From: Candidatus Margulisiibacteriota bacterium
GTDB lineage: Bacteria > Margulisbacteria > WOR-1 > O2-12-FULL-45-9 > XYB2-FULL-48-7
Length of the DNA: 44,619 nucleotides
Direction: 5' to 3'
Assembly (NCBI GenBank): GCA_028702315.1
Contig: JAQVPA010000006.1
Span: forward strand, 1 to 44,619
Positions 8,586-16,457 of this stretch are shown here, piece after piece. Numbering within the stretch: position 1 is the first letter of the stretch; the number at the start of each line of letters is the position of its first letter. Position numbers and translations under genes: made by a program. The notes beneath the pieces were generated by a model that saw nothing but the letters and a program-made list of their open reading frames with translations, made no database searches and was not told where the DNA came from.

Positions 8586-9812
8586 ATGCGTATCTTGATC
8601 TTATCTGAAGCCTTCCCACCCGAGACTAAATCAGCCTCAACGCTCTTCTTTGAGCTGGCGGAGTCGTTGGCCAAAGGCGGCCACCAGGTCTCGGTCCTCA
8701 CCAGAATGCCGCGCTACAATGTCGCCGCAGGAACAAACGTCAAAGCCTTGCCGGAAAAGGAGATCATGTCGGGCGTTACGGTCTATCGGTTCCAGACGCC
8801 ACCGCTTGCCCGCGATATCCCGTTCATCCGCGGCTTTGAACATTTCTTGCTCGGCTGGCTTTTCTTTTTCGGCGGCCTCGGCCTGGGGGAATTCGACTTG
8901 ATCCTGGTCTATTCACCGCCGCTCCCGCTCGGGGTCGCCGGCTACTGGCTCGGCCGGATCAAAAGTTGCCCCGTCGTGGTTAATATTCAAGACTTATACC
9001 CGCAAACGGTCATTGATCTTGGCCTCCTAAGAAACCGTTTCTTAATCTGGGTCTCAAGAAAAATGGAACATTTCATCTACAAGAATTCCGACACCCTAAC
9101 CGTTCATTCGGAAGGCAATAAACAGTATTTGATTAGGTCAGGCGCGGAACCGAATAAGGTCGCCGTGGTCGACAATTGGGTCGACACAGAGCTTATCCGA
9201 CCGGGGGACAAAAACAATGATTTTAGCCGAAAATACTGCTTGGCAGACAAGTATGTTGTCTCTTTTGCCGGCGTAATCGGTTTTGGCCAAGGATTAGAGG
9301 TCGTGATTGAAATGGCGGCACGGCTTAAGGAATACCAAGATATCCTATTCGTGATCGTCGGCGACGGCGTAAAAAAGGGGGAACTTGAAGCGCAAGCTAA
9401 GGCACAAGGAGGGAAAAACGTTTTATTCGTTCCAACCCAGCCAAGAGATATTTACCCGCAAATATTGCATGCCTCCGACGTTTGCCTGGTCGTACTGGAC
9501 AAAACATTGGTCACACCAGTCGTGCCGGGCAAAACTTTATCAATCATGGCTGCTGGGAAACCAGTTTTGGCCAGCCTACCACTTTCTGGTGATACGCCAA
9601 AGATATTGAGCGCAAACAATTGCGGCCTTGCGGTAGAAGGAGGTCGGGCAGACCTCCTTGCGGAAGCGCTCCTAAAATTGTATAATAACAAGCCATTAGC
9701 AGTTGAAATGGGGAAAAACGGCCGGGCGGCAGCCTTAAAGAATTTTTCCCGCTCTATTTGCGTTGATAAATATGACTCCTTATTTAAATCACTAATGATC
9801 GGGAGGAAATAA
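8586..9812 (+). CDS. WbuB-like family 4 glycosyltransferase (copy 2)
   Basis: The 408-residue GT4 enzyme is colinear with the protein at 1151: SEAFPPETKSASTLFFELAESL at the start, NIQDLYPQTVIDLGLL and FVIVGDGVKKGEL, and the donor-lobe segment TLSIMAAGKPVLA. Its codons are visibly richer in G and C than those of the upstream genes, so the two copies differ in age or origin. A near-perfect palindrome at 9637-9659 encodes EGGRADLLAEA. The start is ATG one base after the previous stop, and the stop overlaps the next start (TAATG). Donor and acceptor are unknown; amino-sugar transfer is the family's usual role. Confidence 0.9.
   Translation: MRILILSEAFPPETKSASTLFFELAESLAKGGHQVSVLTRMPRYNVAAGTNVKALPEKEIMSGVTVYRFQTPPLARDIPFIRGFEHFLLGWLFFFGGLGLGEFDLILVYSPPLPLGVAGYWLGRIKSCPVVVNIQDLYPQTVIDLGLLRNRFLIWVSRKMEHFIYKNSDTLTVHSEGNKQYLIRSGAEPNKVAVVDNWVDTELIRPGDKNNDFSRKYCLADKYVVSFAGVIGFGQGLEVVIEMAARLKEYQDILFVIVGDGVKKGELEAQAKAQGGKNVLFVPTQPRDIYPQILHASDVCLVVLDKTLVTPVVPGKTLSIMAAGKPVLASLPLSGDTPKILSANNCGLAVEGGRADLLAEALLKLYNNKPLAVEMGKNGRAAALKNFSRSICVDKYDSLFKSLMIGRK
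9637..9659. repeat. Palindrome inside glycosyltransferase copy 2
   Basis: The arms AAGGAGGTC (9637-9645) and GACCTCCTT (9651-9659) are exact reverse complements around a 5-nt centre. It is in frame and encodes part of EGGRADLLAEA. The paralogue at 1151 has the same length here without the palindrome, so the element replaced or arose within sequence and did not lengthen the protein. Confidence 0.7.
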
Positions 9813-10849
9813 TGGATTATAAGAACGAATATAAAGGGAAAAAGATTTTGGTCACCGGCGGGGCAGGGGCCATTGGCTCAAACCTGGTTAAAGGGCTATC
9901 TGAAGCCGGAGCAGAAAAGATCATTGTCCTAGACGACCTTTCTTCTGCGGAAAGATGGAATATACCATCACTTCCGAATGTCCTTTTTTCTGAGGGGAAT
10001 ATTTTGGACGAGATCAAGCTTAAAAGAGTTTTTTTTGAAGAGCCCGAATATGTTTTCCACTTAGCAGCTTTTTTTGCTAACCAAAACTCCCTTGATCACC
10101 CAGAAAGCGATTTGCAAGTCAATGGGATGGGCACGCTACGCCTGCTCGAATATTCTGCGCTGACCAAAGTCAAACGATTTGTTTATGCCTCCTCAGGCTG
10201 TTCGATCTACGGAAGCCATGCCCCAATGCCACTCAAAGAAGATTTCATGTCAATGCATCTCTCAACACCTTACCAGATCACTAAAATGCTTGGCGAACTT
10301 TACTGCAATTTCTTCCAGCACCAATATGAGGTCCCGGTCGTCAAAACAAGGTTCTTTAATTCTTACGGTCCCGGCGAGATCCCCGGCCAATACCGAAATG
10401 TTATTCCTAATTTTATCTTCTGGGCGATGAGTGGCAAACCGCTCCCGATCACTGGCACAGGAGAAGAAACTCGCGATTTTACGTTTGTTGGTGATATTGT
10501 CGATGGGCTCCTTCGTTCTGGAGTAATGAAAGAAGCGATCGGTGAAGAGTTTAACCTGGCTTCGGGCCGTGAGATCCAAATCAAGCAGCTGGCAGAGATG
10601 ATCAACAAAATGACCGGCAACAAAGCCGGGATAAACTTCGCACCGAGGCGTAAATGGGACACGAAATCGAGAATACTAGCTTCGATCGATAAAGCTAATA
10701 AGCTGATCGGCTACAAGCCAAGCACGACTTTTGAGCAAGGTTTGCCGCAGGCAATCGATTGGTTTAAGCAAAACTGGAGTAGCATTCAACATGCTGCTAG
10801 TTTTGGTCCTGGAGCTTCTTCTGCTGTCAGAACAATTATCGGCAAGTAG
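9812..10849 (+). CDS. NAD-dependent epimerase/dehydratase (extended SDR)
   Basis: The 345-residue protein has the extended SDR pattern: a TGxxGxxG dinucleotide site (VTGGAGAIGSNL), the acidic residue pair after strand two (VLDDLSS), VFHLAA, a catalytic serine region (YASSGCSIYG) and the YxxxK pair in PYQITKMLGE. A sugar-nucleotide segment follows (RFFNSYGPGE, then GTGEETRDFTFVGDIV). It probably converts an NDP-hexose, by 4-epimerisation or dehydration, to supply the neighbouring glycosyltransferases. It overlaps the upstream gene by one base and closes the polysaccharide operon proper, since the next gene has its own promoter. Confidence 0.88.
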   Translation: MDYKNEYKGKKILVTGGAGAIGSNLVKGLSEAGAEKIIVLDDLSSAERWNIPSLPNVLFSEGNILDEIKLKRVFFEEPEYVFHLAAFFANQNSLDHPESDLQVNGMGTLRLLEYSALTKVKRFVYASSGCSIYGSHAPMPLKEDFMSMHLSTPYQITKMLGELYCNFFQHQYEVPVVKTRFFNSYGPGEIPGQYRNVIPNFIFWAMSGKPLPITGTGEETRDFTFVGDIVDGLLRSGVMKEAIGEEFNLASGREIQIKQLAEMINKMTGNKAGINFAPRRKWDTKSRILASIDKANKLIGYKPSTTFEQGLPQAIDWFKQNWSSIQHAASFGPGASSAVRTIIGK

Positions 10850-10850
10850 C

Positions 10851-10879
10851 TTGTATCTTCATAATTAAAGACCTATAAT
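10851..10879 (+). promoter_or_regulatory. Sigma70-type promoter for the MraY/WecA-like gene
   Basis: TTGTAT (10851-10856), a 17-nt spacer and a perfect TATAAT (10874-10879). The -10 box ends 7 nt before ATG 10887, so transcription should start at or next to the start codon. No Shine-Dalgarno site is visible. Confidence 0.75.
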
Positions 10880-10886
10880 TAATTTG

Positions 10887-11942
10887 ATGTTATACATTTT
10901 AGCTTTATTGGCAGCCCTATTTTTTTCGCTAATCTTTACTCCCATAGCCAAACACTTCGCCGCAAAATTTGGCGTTTTGGACAAGCCCGGTTTTCGCAAG
11001 ATCCACGCAAAGCCGATGCCATTAACCGGCGGTGAAGCGATCTTCCTGGCCTTTGCCCTGACGGCTGTTATATTCAGCCAAATATCAAGGGAGATCGCCG
11101 GTATCCTGCTGGTCGGCCTAGGCTTTATCGCCTTTGGCTTGCTGGACGATGCTGGGATCAAGATGCGCGCACGCTACAAAATTTGGTCGCATCTTTTATT
11201 AGCTTGCGCTTTTGCCTATTTTACTGGCATCCATTTTTCGTTTTTCAGATACGAATTGATCAACTGGCTGTTGACCGTCTGTTTTATCACTTTTATGACT
11301 AATTCAATGAATATGCTTGATGGAATGGATGGGCTGGTTTCCGGTGTCTCGTTCCTATCAGCTGGCTTCTTTGCCGTTCTTGCCTTTAATAGCGGGCAAA
11401 ATGATCTTATTATGCTGTCTGTCATTATTATGGGAGCAACGCTTGGTTTCTTAAAATACAACTTTAATCCCGCTTCAATCTTTCTTGGCGAAGCCGGCTC
11501 AACCTTTCTTGGTTACATCCTGGCTGTGCTGGCGATCAAACTGAATGTTTTTGGCCTCTGGAACGTAGCGTTATCGCTGGGAATTGAAAGGCTCCAGCTG
11601 ATTTCATTCATCATCCCTTTGATTGTCCTTGGCATTCCAATCTTTGACACATATTTTGTCTTTGCTAACCGGTTTCTGCATCGGGTCAAATTCAGCCAAC
11701 CAGGCAAAGATCATTCCCATCACCGTATCCATTTGATGGGCTTTTCACAAAAATTTACTGTTCTGACGCTGTATGCCGTCCAACTTATCCTGGGAATGAT
11801 CGCCCTGGCAATGATCAGGTCTGATGTCCAGCAATTCTTTGCCTTATTGGTGATCGTGGCGATCTTTTTTGTCAGCTTTTCGGTTTTCCTCTCACGCATC
11901 AAAGTTTACTCTAATGAACCCAAAAACAGCCCAGTTAGCTGA
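10887..11942 (+). CDS. MraY/WecA/TagO-type polyprenyl-phosphate sugar-1-phosphate transferase
   Basis: This roughly 350-residue, multi-helix membrane protein has the family motifs: LLDDAGIKMRARYK for the Asp-Asp pair, NSMNMLDGMDGL for the magnesium/substrate motif, FLGEAGSTFLGY, and a cytoplasmic histidine motif KDHSHHRIHLMG near the end. Enzymes of this group move a sugar-1-phosphate from a UDP-sugar to undecaprenyl phosphate, the first membrane step of many polymers. The histidine motif points to the WecA/TagO branch rather than MraY. I chose ATG 10887 over TTG 10884 because it lies at the expected transcription start. A WecG/TagA-type enzyme, the usual second step, is at 18992. Confidence 0.9.
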   Translation: MLYILALLAALFFSLIFTPIAKHFAAKFGVLDKPGFRKIHAKPMPLTGGEAIFLAFALTAVIFSQISREIAGILLVGLGFIAFGLLDDAGIKMRARYKIWSHLLLACAFAYFTGIHFSFFRYELINWLLTVCFITFMTNSMNMLDGMDGLVSGVSFLSAGFFAVLAFNSGQNDLIMLSVIIMGATLGFLKYNFNPASIFLGEAGSTFLGYILAVLAIKLNVFGLWNVALSLGIERLQLISFIIPLIVLGIPIFDTYFVFANRFLHRVKFSQPGKDHSHHRIHLMGFSQKFTVLTLYAVQLILGMIALAMIRSDVQQFFALLVIVAIFFVSFSVFLSRIKVYSNEPKNSPVS

Positions 11943-12693
11943 AGTTTTCTCCTCCATCCAAGGGGAGGGGATTTACGTTGGTGAAAGGCAGTTCTTTGTC
12001 CGTTTTGCCGGCTGCAATTTATCGTGCCAGTACTGCGATTCCCCTCAGGCGCTTGAAATAAAGCCTAATTACCGCTTTGAGGCTGTCCCCGGCGCCCATA
12101 AGTGGGAGAGCAGGGGAAACCCGGTAACAACGCCGCAGCTAGTAGAATTACTAACTTCGCTGGATAAACCTGGTTTAGATCATTCTTTAAGCTTAACGGG
12201 TGGCGAACCGCTCTTACAGGTCGAATTTCTCAAAGAGTTCTTACCAACAGTGAAAGCGGCGCTCAAGCTTCCTATTTACCTGGAAACCAACGGCACTCTG
12301 CCGGAACATCTTAACGAGGTGATTGATCTGGTCGATATTATCGCCATGGATATCAAATTACCTAGCCTTGCCTACCGGCAGGCAGGCGCAACAGGTTTAT
12401 CACCTTATTGGAAAGAACATAAGAAGTTCTTGGAGATCGCTTATTTGAAAGAAGTATTCGTCAAGATTGTGGTTGCTAAAGAAACAAAAATAATGGAGAT
12501 CGATGAGGCGGCCAAACTGATCGCCGCGGTCGATGAAAAGATACCGCTGGTCTTGCAGCCGGTCACGCCGCATGGCCAGATCAAACATCGTCCGGGCGCT
12601 GAAGAGATACTGGCGTTCCAGGCGACAGCAAAGAGAAAGCTAAAAACTGTAAGGGTTATCCCGCAAATCCACAAACTACTCGGGCTTAGCTAA
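11914..12693 (+). CDS. queE: 7-carboxy-7-deazaguanine synthase (radical SAM)
   Basis: QueE makes 7-carboxy-7-deazaguanine in queuosine/preQ0 synthesis. The 259-residue protein starts AEVFSSIQGEG, typical of QueE, with the cluster motif CNLSCQYCDSP and the SAM-binding TGGEPLL. I place the start at ATG 11914 (MNPKTAQLAEVF) because the longer track ORF adds only sequence overlapping the upstream gene. It overlaps the MraY-like gene by 29 nt. After DIKLPS a palindromic stretch encodes an extra LAYRQAG before the TGLSPYW segment that normally follows. The stop abuts the stop of the convergent gene. FolE, which feeds the same pathway, lies at 24007. Confidence 0.93.
   Translation: MNPKTAQLAEVFSSIQGEGIYVGERQFFVRFAGCNLSCQYCDSPQALEIKPNYRFEAVPGAHKWESRGNPVTTPQLVELLTSLDKPGLDHSLSLTGGEPLLQVEFLKEFLPTVKAALKLPIYLETNGTLPEHLNEVIDLVDIIAMDIKLPSLAYRQAGATGLSPYWKEHKKFLEIAYLKEVFVKIVVAKETKIMEIDEAAKLIAAVDEKIPLVLQPVTPHGQIKHRPGAEEILAFQATAKRKLKTVRVIPQIHKLLGLS
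12365..12387. repeat. Palindromic element inside queE
   Basis: A 23-nt imperfect palindrome with arms GCCTTGCCT and AGGCAGGC around CCGG. It is read in frame as LAYRQAG and sits where QueE proteins normally go directly from DIKLPS to a TG...YW segment, so it looks like an in-frame insertion of about 24 nt. Confidence 0.7.
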
Positions 12694-13434
12694 TCACTCG
12701 CCCTCGATGATCCCCTTAAGCCAGGCACTATTTTCCTGATGTTCTTCTTCAACATGGATAGAATGCATTGAATTAAGCAGGTTTAACTTGTATTCAGCCG
12801 CTCTTTTGGTCAGTAAGGTCAATTGGCCGCGCAACCATGCTCTGGCTTCGGGCCTGGTCGAGGACATTGTTTCCTGCTCGATCTTTTCGGATAAAGCCTC
12901 AAAATCCTTCCGGCTGCCGGAAAAAAGCCTCTGCAAATGAAGTTCCTTGATCCGGCAGATAAGATTTTGCAGTTCTTTTTGCTCTAAAGTGAAGTTTGCC
13001 AACAGGTCCGCCGGTTTAAAATAAAGGTCTTTGGCCATAGCGGCAGTTTCTTTGTTTATCAACTTTTTTTCGGGAATTTCTGCTTTTATTTCCGTTGTAT
13101 CAGCCGGGTAGGGCGGACTGGCACTGATCTCAACATGCTCACGATGAGCAACAATTGGGGAATTTTTTAGCATCCGTTCATGCTCTCTTTTTCTCATCTC
13201 GACCGCTTTCACATCCGTTTCAACCTGACCAGATGCTTCCTGGTTCTCAACTTTATGGGTAATATCTTTCTTGAAAAAGAGCTCTTTAAAAGACTTGGTT
13301 TTATCGATTTCCCCGCCGCGCTCTTCAATGATCTTCCGGTCGGTCGCGGTAAAGGTGACCGCCTGGGCGCCGGCCATAGCTTCGCTTAATTGTCCGGGAT
13401 TGGGCATTATAGGATTGACGACTTGTTCTGCCAT
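12694..13434 (-). CDS. Uncharacterised charged cytoplasmic protein
   Basis: This 246-residue protein is not recognised. It has no signal peptide or membrane helix. The N-terminal half is polar and probably disordered (many E, K, P; ASPPYPADTTEIKAEIPEKK), and the C-terminal half from about residue 135 looks helical, possibly coiled coil (LEQKELQNLICRIKELHLQRL). Its stop lies directly against the queE stop on the other strand with no spacer. It appears to be a single-gene unit with a 176-nt upstream gap that contains a hairpin. The coding call rests on length and plausible codon use; no function is proposed. Confidence 0.65.
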   Translation of the reverse strand: MAEQVVNPIMPNPGQLSEAMAGAQAVTFTATDRKIIEERGGEIDKTKSFKELFFKKDITHKVENQEASGQVETDVKAVEMRKREHERMLKNSPIVAHREHVEISASPPYPADTTEIKAEIPEKKLINKETAAMAKDLYFKPADLLANFTLEQKELQNLICRIKELHLQRLFSGSRKDFEALSEKIEQETMSSTRPEARAWLRGQLTLLTKRAAEYKLNLLNSMHSIHVEEEHQENSAWLKGIIEGE

Positions 13435-13610
13435 TCTACATTAATAATCGTAAAATAGGGGGTTAATCTTGCATCAAAACCGCTCACTTCGTATGTCGCA
13501 TAATATATCTTATGTAGTGATAGACATAGGTGACGAATAGTGATTATTTGGCTTGGGAGTGCGAAATATTACGTCACCCGCCCTTTATCCACATTGGTTA
13601 TTAGCAGCAA
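13435..13610 (-). other. Intergenic region with a long hairpin
   Basis: This 176-nt spacer lies upstream of the 246-residue gene. The arms GGTGACG (13530-13536) and CGTCACC (13573-13579), extended by AATA/TATT with one bulge, enclose a stem-loop of about 50 nt. No ORF or clear promoter was seen; an AT-rich stretch just before the start (around 13436-13450) may hold a -10 box. The hairpin could act as a terminator for the upstream barrel-like gene or as a leader structure; no U-run follows it. Confidence 0.4.
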
Positions 13611-14129
13611 TTAGAAGCTTTTAGCGATATTGAGATCGAATTCGAGCAATGAACCCTTATTATCTACATTATTAACGATCACTTTAGGAGTTAAAATCAC
13701 GTCCCAGATATACATTATATAATCAATCGAGACTCCCCCATAAAGGCCTTTATAACTCGTATTAGCGGCAAACAACTGCGAATTACCGGAGAGATCGGTC
13801 AAACTGACATCTTTATTCGATTTAAGCCTGAATAAACCCATATGCGCGCTAAAAGAGAGCTCCGGCGATACGGGTCTTTTTATGGTCAAGCCGCCTTTAA
13901 GGGCGCAAATTTGGGCCGTATAATTATAATCGGTGATAATTTCTTCAATTTCCAGGCCAAGTTTATTATTATTGAGCTCTATAGGGAGCCAGACTTTTGC
14001 CCCAAGGTCAAGTCCGGAACCAGACCCACAAACAAAACCGCAATAAATATCACCACTTATTGCATAGGCAGAACCAACTAAAAGCAATATGAGGAGAACA
14101 ATAAAACAGTATTTACTAATTCTTGGCAT
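13611..14129 (-). CDS. Outer-membrane beta-barrel-like protein
   Basis: This 172-residue protein begins with a signal peptide ([20 protein letters not shown]), followed by alternating polar/hydrophobic strands rich in glycine and tyrosine ([34 protein letters not shown]) and a terminal phenylalanine (LNIAKSF), the usual last residue of barrel proteins handled by the BAM machinery. It may be a small barrel or a surface protein; no named family is recognised. The start codon lies 14 nt inside the purQ end, so it is probably made from the pur operon message. It is the main direct hint in this window that the cell has an outer membrane. Confidence 0.7.
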   Translation of the reverse strand: MPRISKYCFIVLLILLLVGSAYAISGDIYCGFVCGSGSGLDLGAKVWLPIELNNNKLGLEIEEIITDYNYTAQICALKGGLTIKRPVSPELSFSAHMGLFRLKSNKDVSLTDLSGNSQLFAANTSYKGLYGGVSIDYIMYIWDVILTPKVIVNNVDNKGSLLEFDLNIAKSF

Positions 14130-14781
14130 TTATGATCGATTTGAAGATCAACAGGCCATCTTCTGAACCGAGCAATGACTCAGACGCTCTTTCCGGATGC
14201 GGCATCATACCCAGAACATTGCGCTTTTTATTACAAATACCGGCAATTGAATCGATCGAACCATTAGGATTTTCGCCTTGATAGGTAAAAACTATCTGCT
14301 TATTCCTCTTTAATTCGCTTAACGTCGCTTTATCGCAGGTATAATTGCCTTCGCCATGAGCGATCGGCACATTTAAAGCCTGTTTGTTAACTAATTGGTT
14401 AGTGAACGGCGTCTGGTCATTTTCAACCCTGATCGTCACATGCTTGCAGATGAAATGGAGGTTATTATTGCGCTTTAAAGCGCCGGGGAGCAGTCCGGCT
14501 TCGGTCAGGACCTGAAAACCGTTGCAGATCCCGATCACCAAACCTCCCCTATCGGCAAATTTTTTTACATTTTCCATGATTGGCGAGAACCGGGCAATCG
14601 CGCCGCAACGTAGATAATCGCCGTAAGAAAAACCGCCAGGCAAGATCAGGCAGTCTAAATGGTCTAAAGTCGTCTCCTGATGCCATATATACTCGACTGG
14701 CTGCTTCAAAACATGCTTAACGACATCATGGCAATCATGGTCGCAATTTGAACCTGGGAATACAATCACGCCAAATTTCAT
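14116..14781 (-). CDS. purQ: Phosphoribosylformylglycinamidine synthase, glutaminase subunit
   Basis: PurQ releases ammonia from glutamine for the small-type PurL in step 4 of purine synthesis. The 221-residue protein has the class I amidotransferase triad region: the nucleophile cysteine in [17 protein letters not shown] and the histidine/glutamate pair in [10 protein letters not shown]. The N-terminus [15 protein letters not shown] is typical of PurQ. It follows purS by four bases after a double stop (TAATAA), so the pair is coupled; PurS and PurQ form a complex with PurL, whose gene is not in the window. Confidence 0.97.
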   Translation of the reverse strand: MKFGVIVFPGSNCDHDCHDVVKHVLKQPVEYIWHQETTLDHLDCLILPGGFSYGDYLRCGAIARFSPIMENVKKFADRGGLVIGICNGFQVLTEAGLLPGALKRNNNLHFICKHVTIRVENDQTPFTNQLVNKQALNVPIAHGEGNYTCDKATLSELKRNKQIVFTYQGENPNGSIDSIAGICNKKRNVLGMMPHPERASESLLGSEDGLLIFKSIINAKN

Positions 14782-14784
14782 TTA

Positions 14785-15033
14785 TTATTCAACCTCATAC
14801 CGGTAATCTTCTATGACCATATTGGCGAGAAGTTTCTTGCACATTTCATCGATAAGCTTCTTGGTGGTTGGGTGGCTAGGTTGATCGGTGGTTAGGTCTA
14901 ATTCAATGTATTTACCAATATGAACGCCGGAAACCTTTTTATAACCAAGGGAATGCAGGGCTGATTCGACCGTCTTGCCTTGCGGATCGAGCACCCCTTT
15001 TTTAGGAGTTATGTATATCTTTACTTTAGCCAT
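14785..15033 (-). CDS. purS: Phosphoribosylformylglycinamidine synthase, PurS subunit
   Basis: PurS is the small structural subunit that bridges PurQ and the small-type PurL. The 82-residue protein reads AKVKIYITPKKGVLDPQGKT, then HSLGYKKVSGVHIGKYIELD, and ends CKKLLANMVIEDYRYEVE, all typical of the family. I set the start at ATG 15033, which has an AAAGGAA site at the right distance; the track's earlier start adds a non-conserved leader. Residues 54-66 (DLTTDQPSHPTTK) are encoded by a low-complexity run of CCACC/AACC-like words, the same kind of sequence seen at the alaS/ruvX junction. Confidence 0.95.
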   Translation of the reverse strand: MAKVKIYITPKKGVLDPQGKTVESALHSLGYKKVSGVHIGKYIELDLTTDQPSHPTTKKLIDEMCKKLLANMVIEDYRYEVE

Positions 15034-15051
15034 TGTTTTTATTCCTTTCAA

Positions 15052-15098
15052 CCCCACATTAAAATGTGGGGAATTATTCTGCGGATTTTAATCCGCAG
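15052..15098. repeat. Two tandem palindromic hairpins between purB and purS
   Basis: CCCCACATTAAAATGTGGGG (15052-15071) is followed by AATTATT and then CTGCGGATTTTAATCCGCAG (15079-15098). The first has a near-copy at 41179 with the same AATTATT flank. In the pur operon transcript they would form two adjacent hairpins between purB and purS and may act as partial terminators or mRNA-stability elements. Confidence 0.8.
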
Positions 15099-15112
15099 TA
15101 CCGGCACTGTTA

Positions 15113-16405
15113 TTATAATCCAAACCTCCTGAAGACAATATCAATGTTCTTTAAATGGTTGCGGATATCAAATATCTTCGTTATTTCATCGCGGGAAAGA
15201 TACTTGAGCGCGTCGCGGTCCTCAAGCATCAGCTCCATCATGTGGCGGCCGCTGGAGCGCGATTTCATAGCGGCGGTCTGGACGATCTTGTACGCTTCTT
15301 CGCGCGTTAGCCCGCGCTCGGTCAGCGCCAACAATATCTTCTGCGAAAAAGTCATGCCGCCGGAACGTTCAATGTTCTTTCTCATGTTCTGCGGGAAAAC
15401 CACCAGGCCGTCCATCACCCAGGCGAACTTCTGCAGCATATAATCGACCAGCATGCAGCTGTCCGGTAAAATTACCCGTTCGACCGATGAATGCGTAATA
15501 TCTCGTTCATGCCAGAGAGCAACATCCTCAAGGGCCGCGATTGAATTCCCCCTAACAACCCGGGCCAGCCCGGCGATCCGCTCGCAGGTGATCGGGTTTT
15601 TCTTGTGCGGCATGGCCGATGAACCTTTTTGCCCCTTGCCAAATGGCTCTTCGACCTCCCAAACCTCGGTCCGCTGCAGGTTCCGTATTTCGGTTGCAAA
15701 CTGCTCTAAAGTTGCCGCCACGACCGCTAACGTGGTCATAAATTCCGCGTGCCGGTCCCGTTGCAATACCTGAGTTGAAGCTGGCGAAGGCTTCAACTTC
15801 AATTTTTTGCAAACATATTCTTCAACCCGAGGATCAACCGCGGCGTAAGTCCCAACCGCACCGGATATCTTGCCGACCGAAACAACCTCTTTGGCCCGGT
15901 TCATCCGATCAAGATTCCTTTCCATTTCAGCAATCCAGACCAGAAGTTTTAATCCAAAAGTGATCGGCTCGGCATGAACGCCATGTGTCCGGCCCATCAT
16001 GATCGTGTTTTTTTCTTCTTTGGCGCGGCGCTTTAAGATCTTAATGACATCTTCAATATCCTTAATAATAAGCTCGGCCGCCTCGCGCATTTGGATCGAC
16101 CGGGCGGTATCTTCAACGTCGTAGGAGGTTAAGCCCATATGGATATACCGGGAATCGCGGCCGACTTTTTCCGCGACCGAAGTCAGGAAAGCGATCAGGT
16201 CATGCGCGGTCTCTTTTTCGATCTCGTTGATCCGCTTAATATCAAAGGAGGCCTTCCTTTTTATTTTAGCCAGCGCTTCCCGCGGGATCTTACCGAGACT
16301 GGACCACGCTTCGCAAGCTGCGATCTCCACCTCCAGCCATTTGCGGAATTTATTCTCTTCCGACCATATTTCCCTCATTTTCTGCATCGTATATCGATCG
16401 ATCAT
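15113..16405 (-). CDS. purB: Adenylosuccinate lyase
   Basis: PurB cleaves SAICAR to AICAR and adenylosuccinate to AMP, releasing fumarate. The 430-residue protein shows the fumarase/aspartase superfamily signature GSSAMPHKKNPI, the substrate loop TSYDVEDTA and GRTHGVHAEPITFG. Length is normal for the bacterial family. It lies between ispG and purS on the minus strand and has a GGAGGAAAT site before its ATG. The spacer to ispG consists of AGGATATTAGGATAT-like words. Confidence 0.97.
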   Translation of the reverse strand: MIDRYTMQKMREIWSEENKFRKWLEVEIAACEAWSSLGKIPREALAKIKRKASFDIKRINEIEKETAHDLIAFLTSVAEKVGRDSRYIHMGLTSYDVEDTARSIQMREAAELIIKDIEDVIKILKRRAKEEKNTIMMGRTHGVHAEPITFGLKLLVWIAEMERNLDRMNRAKEVVSVGKISGAVGTYAAVDPRVEEYVCKKLKLKPSPASTQVLQRDRHAEFMTTLAVVAATLEQFATEIRNLQRTEVWEVEEPFGKGQKGSSAMPHKKNPITCERIAGLARVVRGNSIAALEDVALWHERDITHSSVERVILPDSCMLVDYMLQKFAWVMDGLVVFPQNMRKNIERSGGMTFSQKILLALTERGLTREEAYKIVQTAAMKSRSSGRHMMELMLEDRDALKYLSRDEITKIFDIRNHLKNIDIVFRRFGL

Positions 16406-16457
16406 TTAATAATTTCCTCCATTTCCTAATATCCCGATCCCCGGATATCCTAATATC
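16406..16457. repeat. Word-repeat spacer between ispG and purB
   Basis: On the minus strand this 52-nt spacer is mostly imperfect repeats of a GGATATTAGGAT-like word with a GGATCGGGATATTAGG variant, running up to the purB ribosome site. It looks like slippage-derived low-complexity sequence rather than a conserved regulatory site. Confidence 0.6.

Noticed and set aside
13435-13610. A tRNA or other known RNA gene in the gap
   Set aside because: No cloverleaf, T-loop (GTTCRA) or acceptor pairing was found; only one long hairpin is visible.
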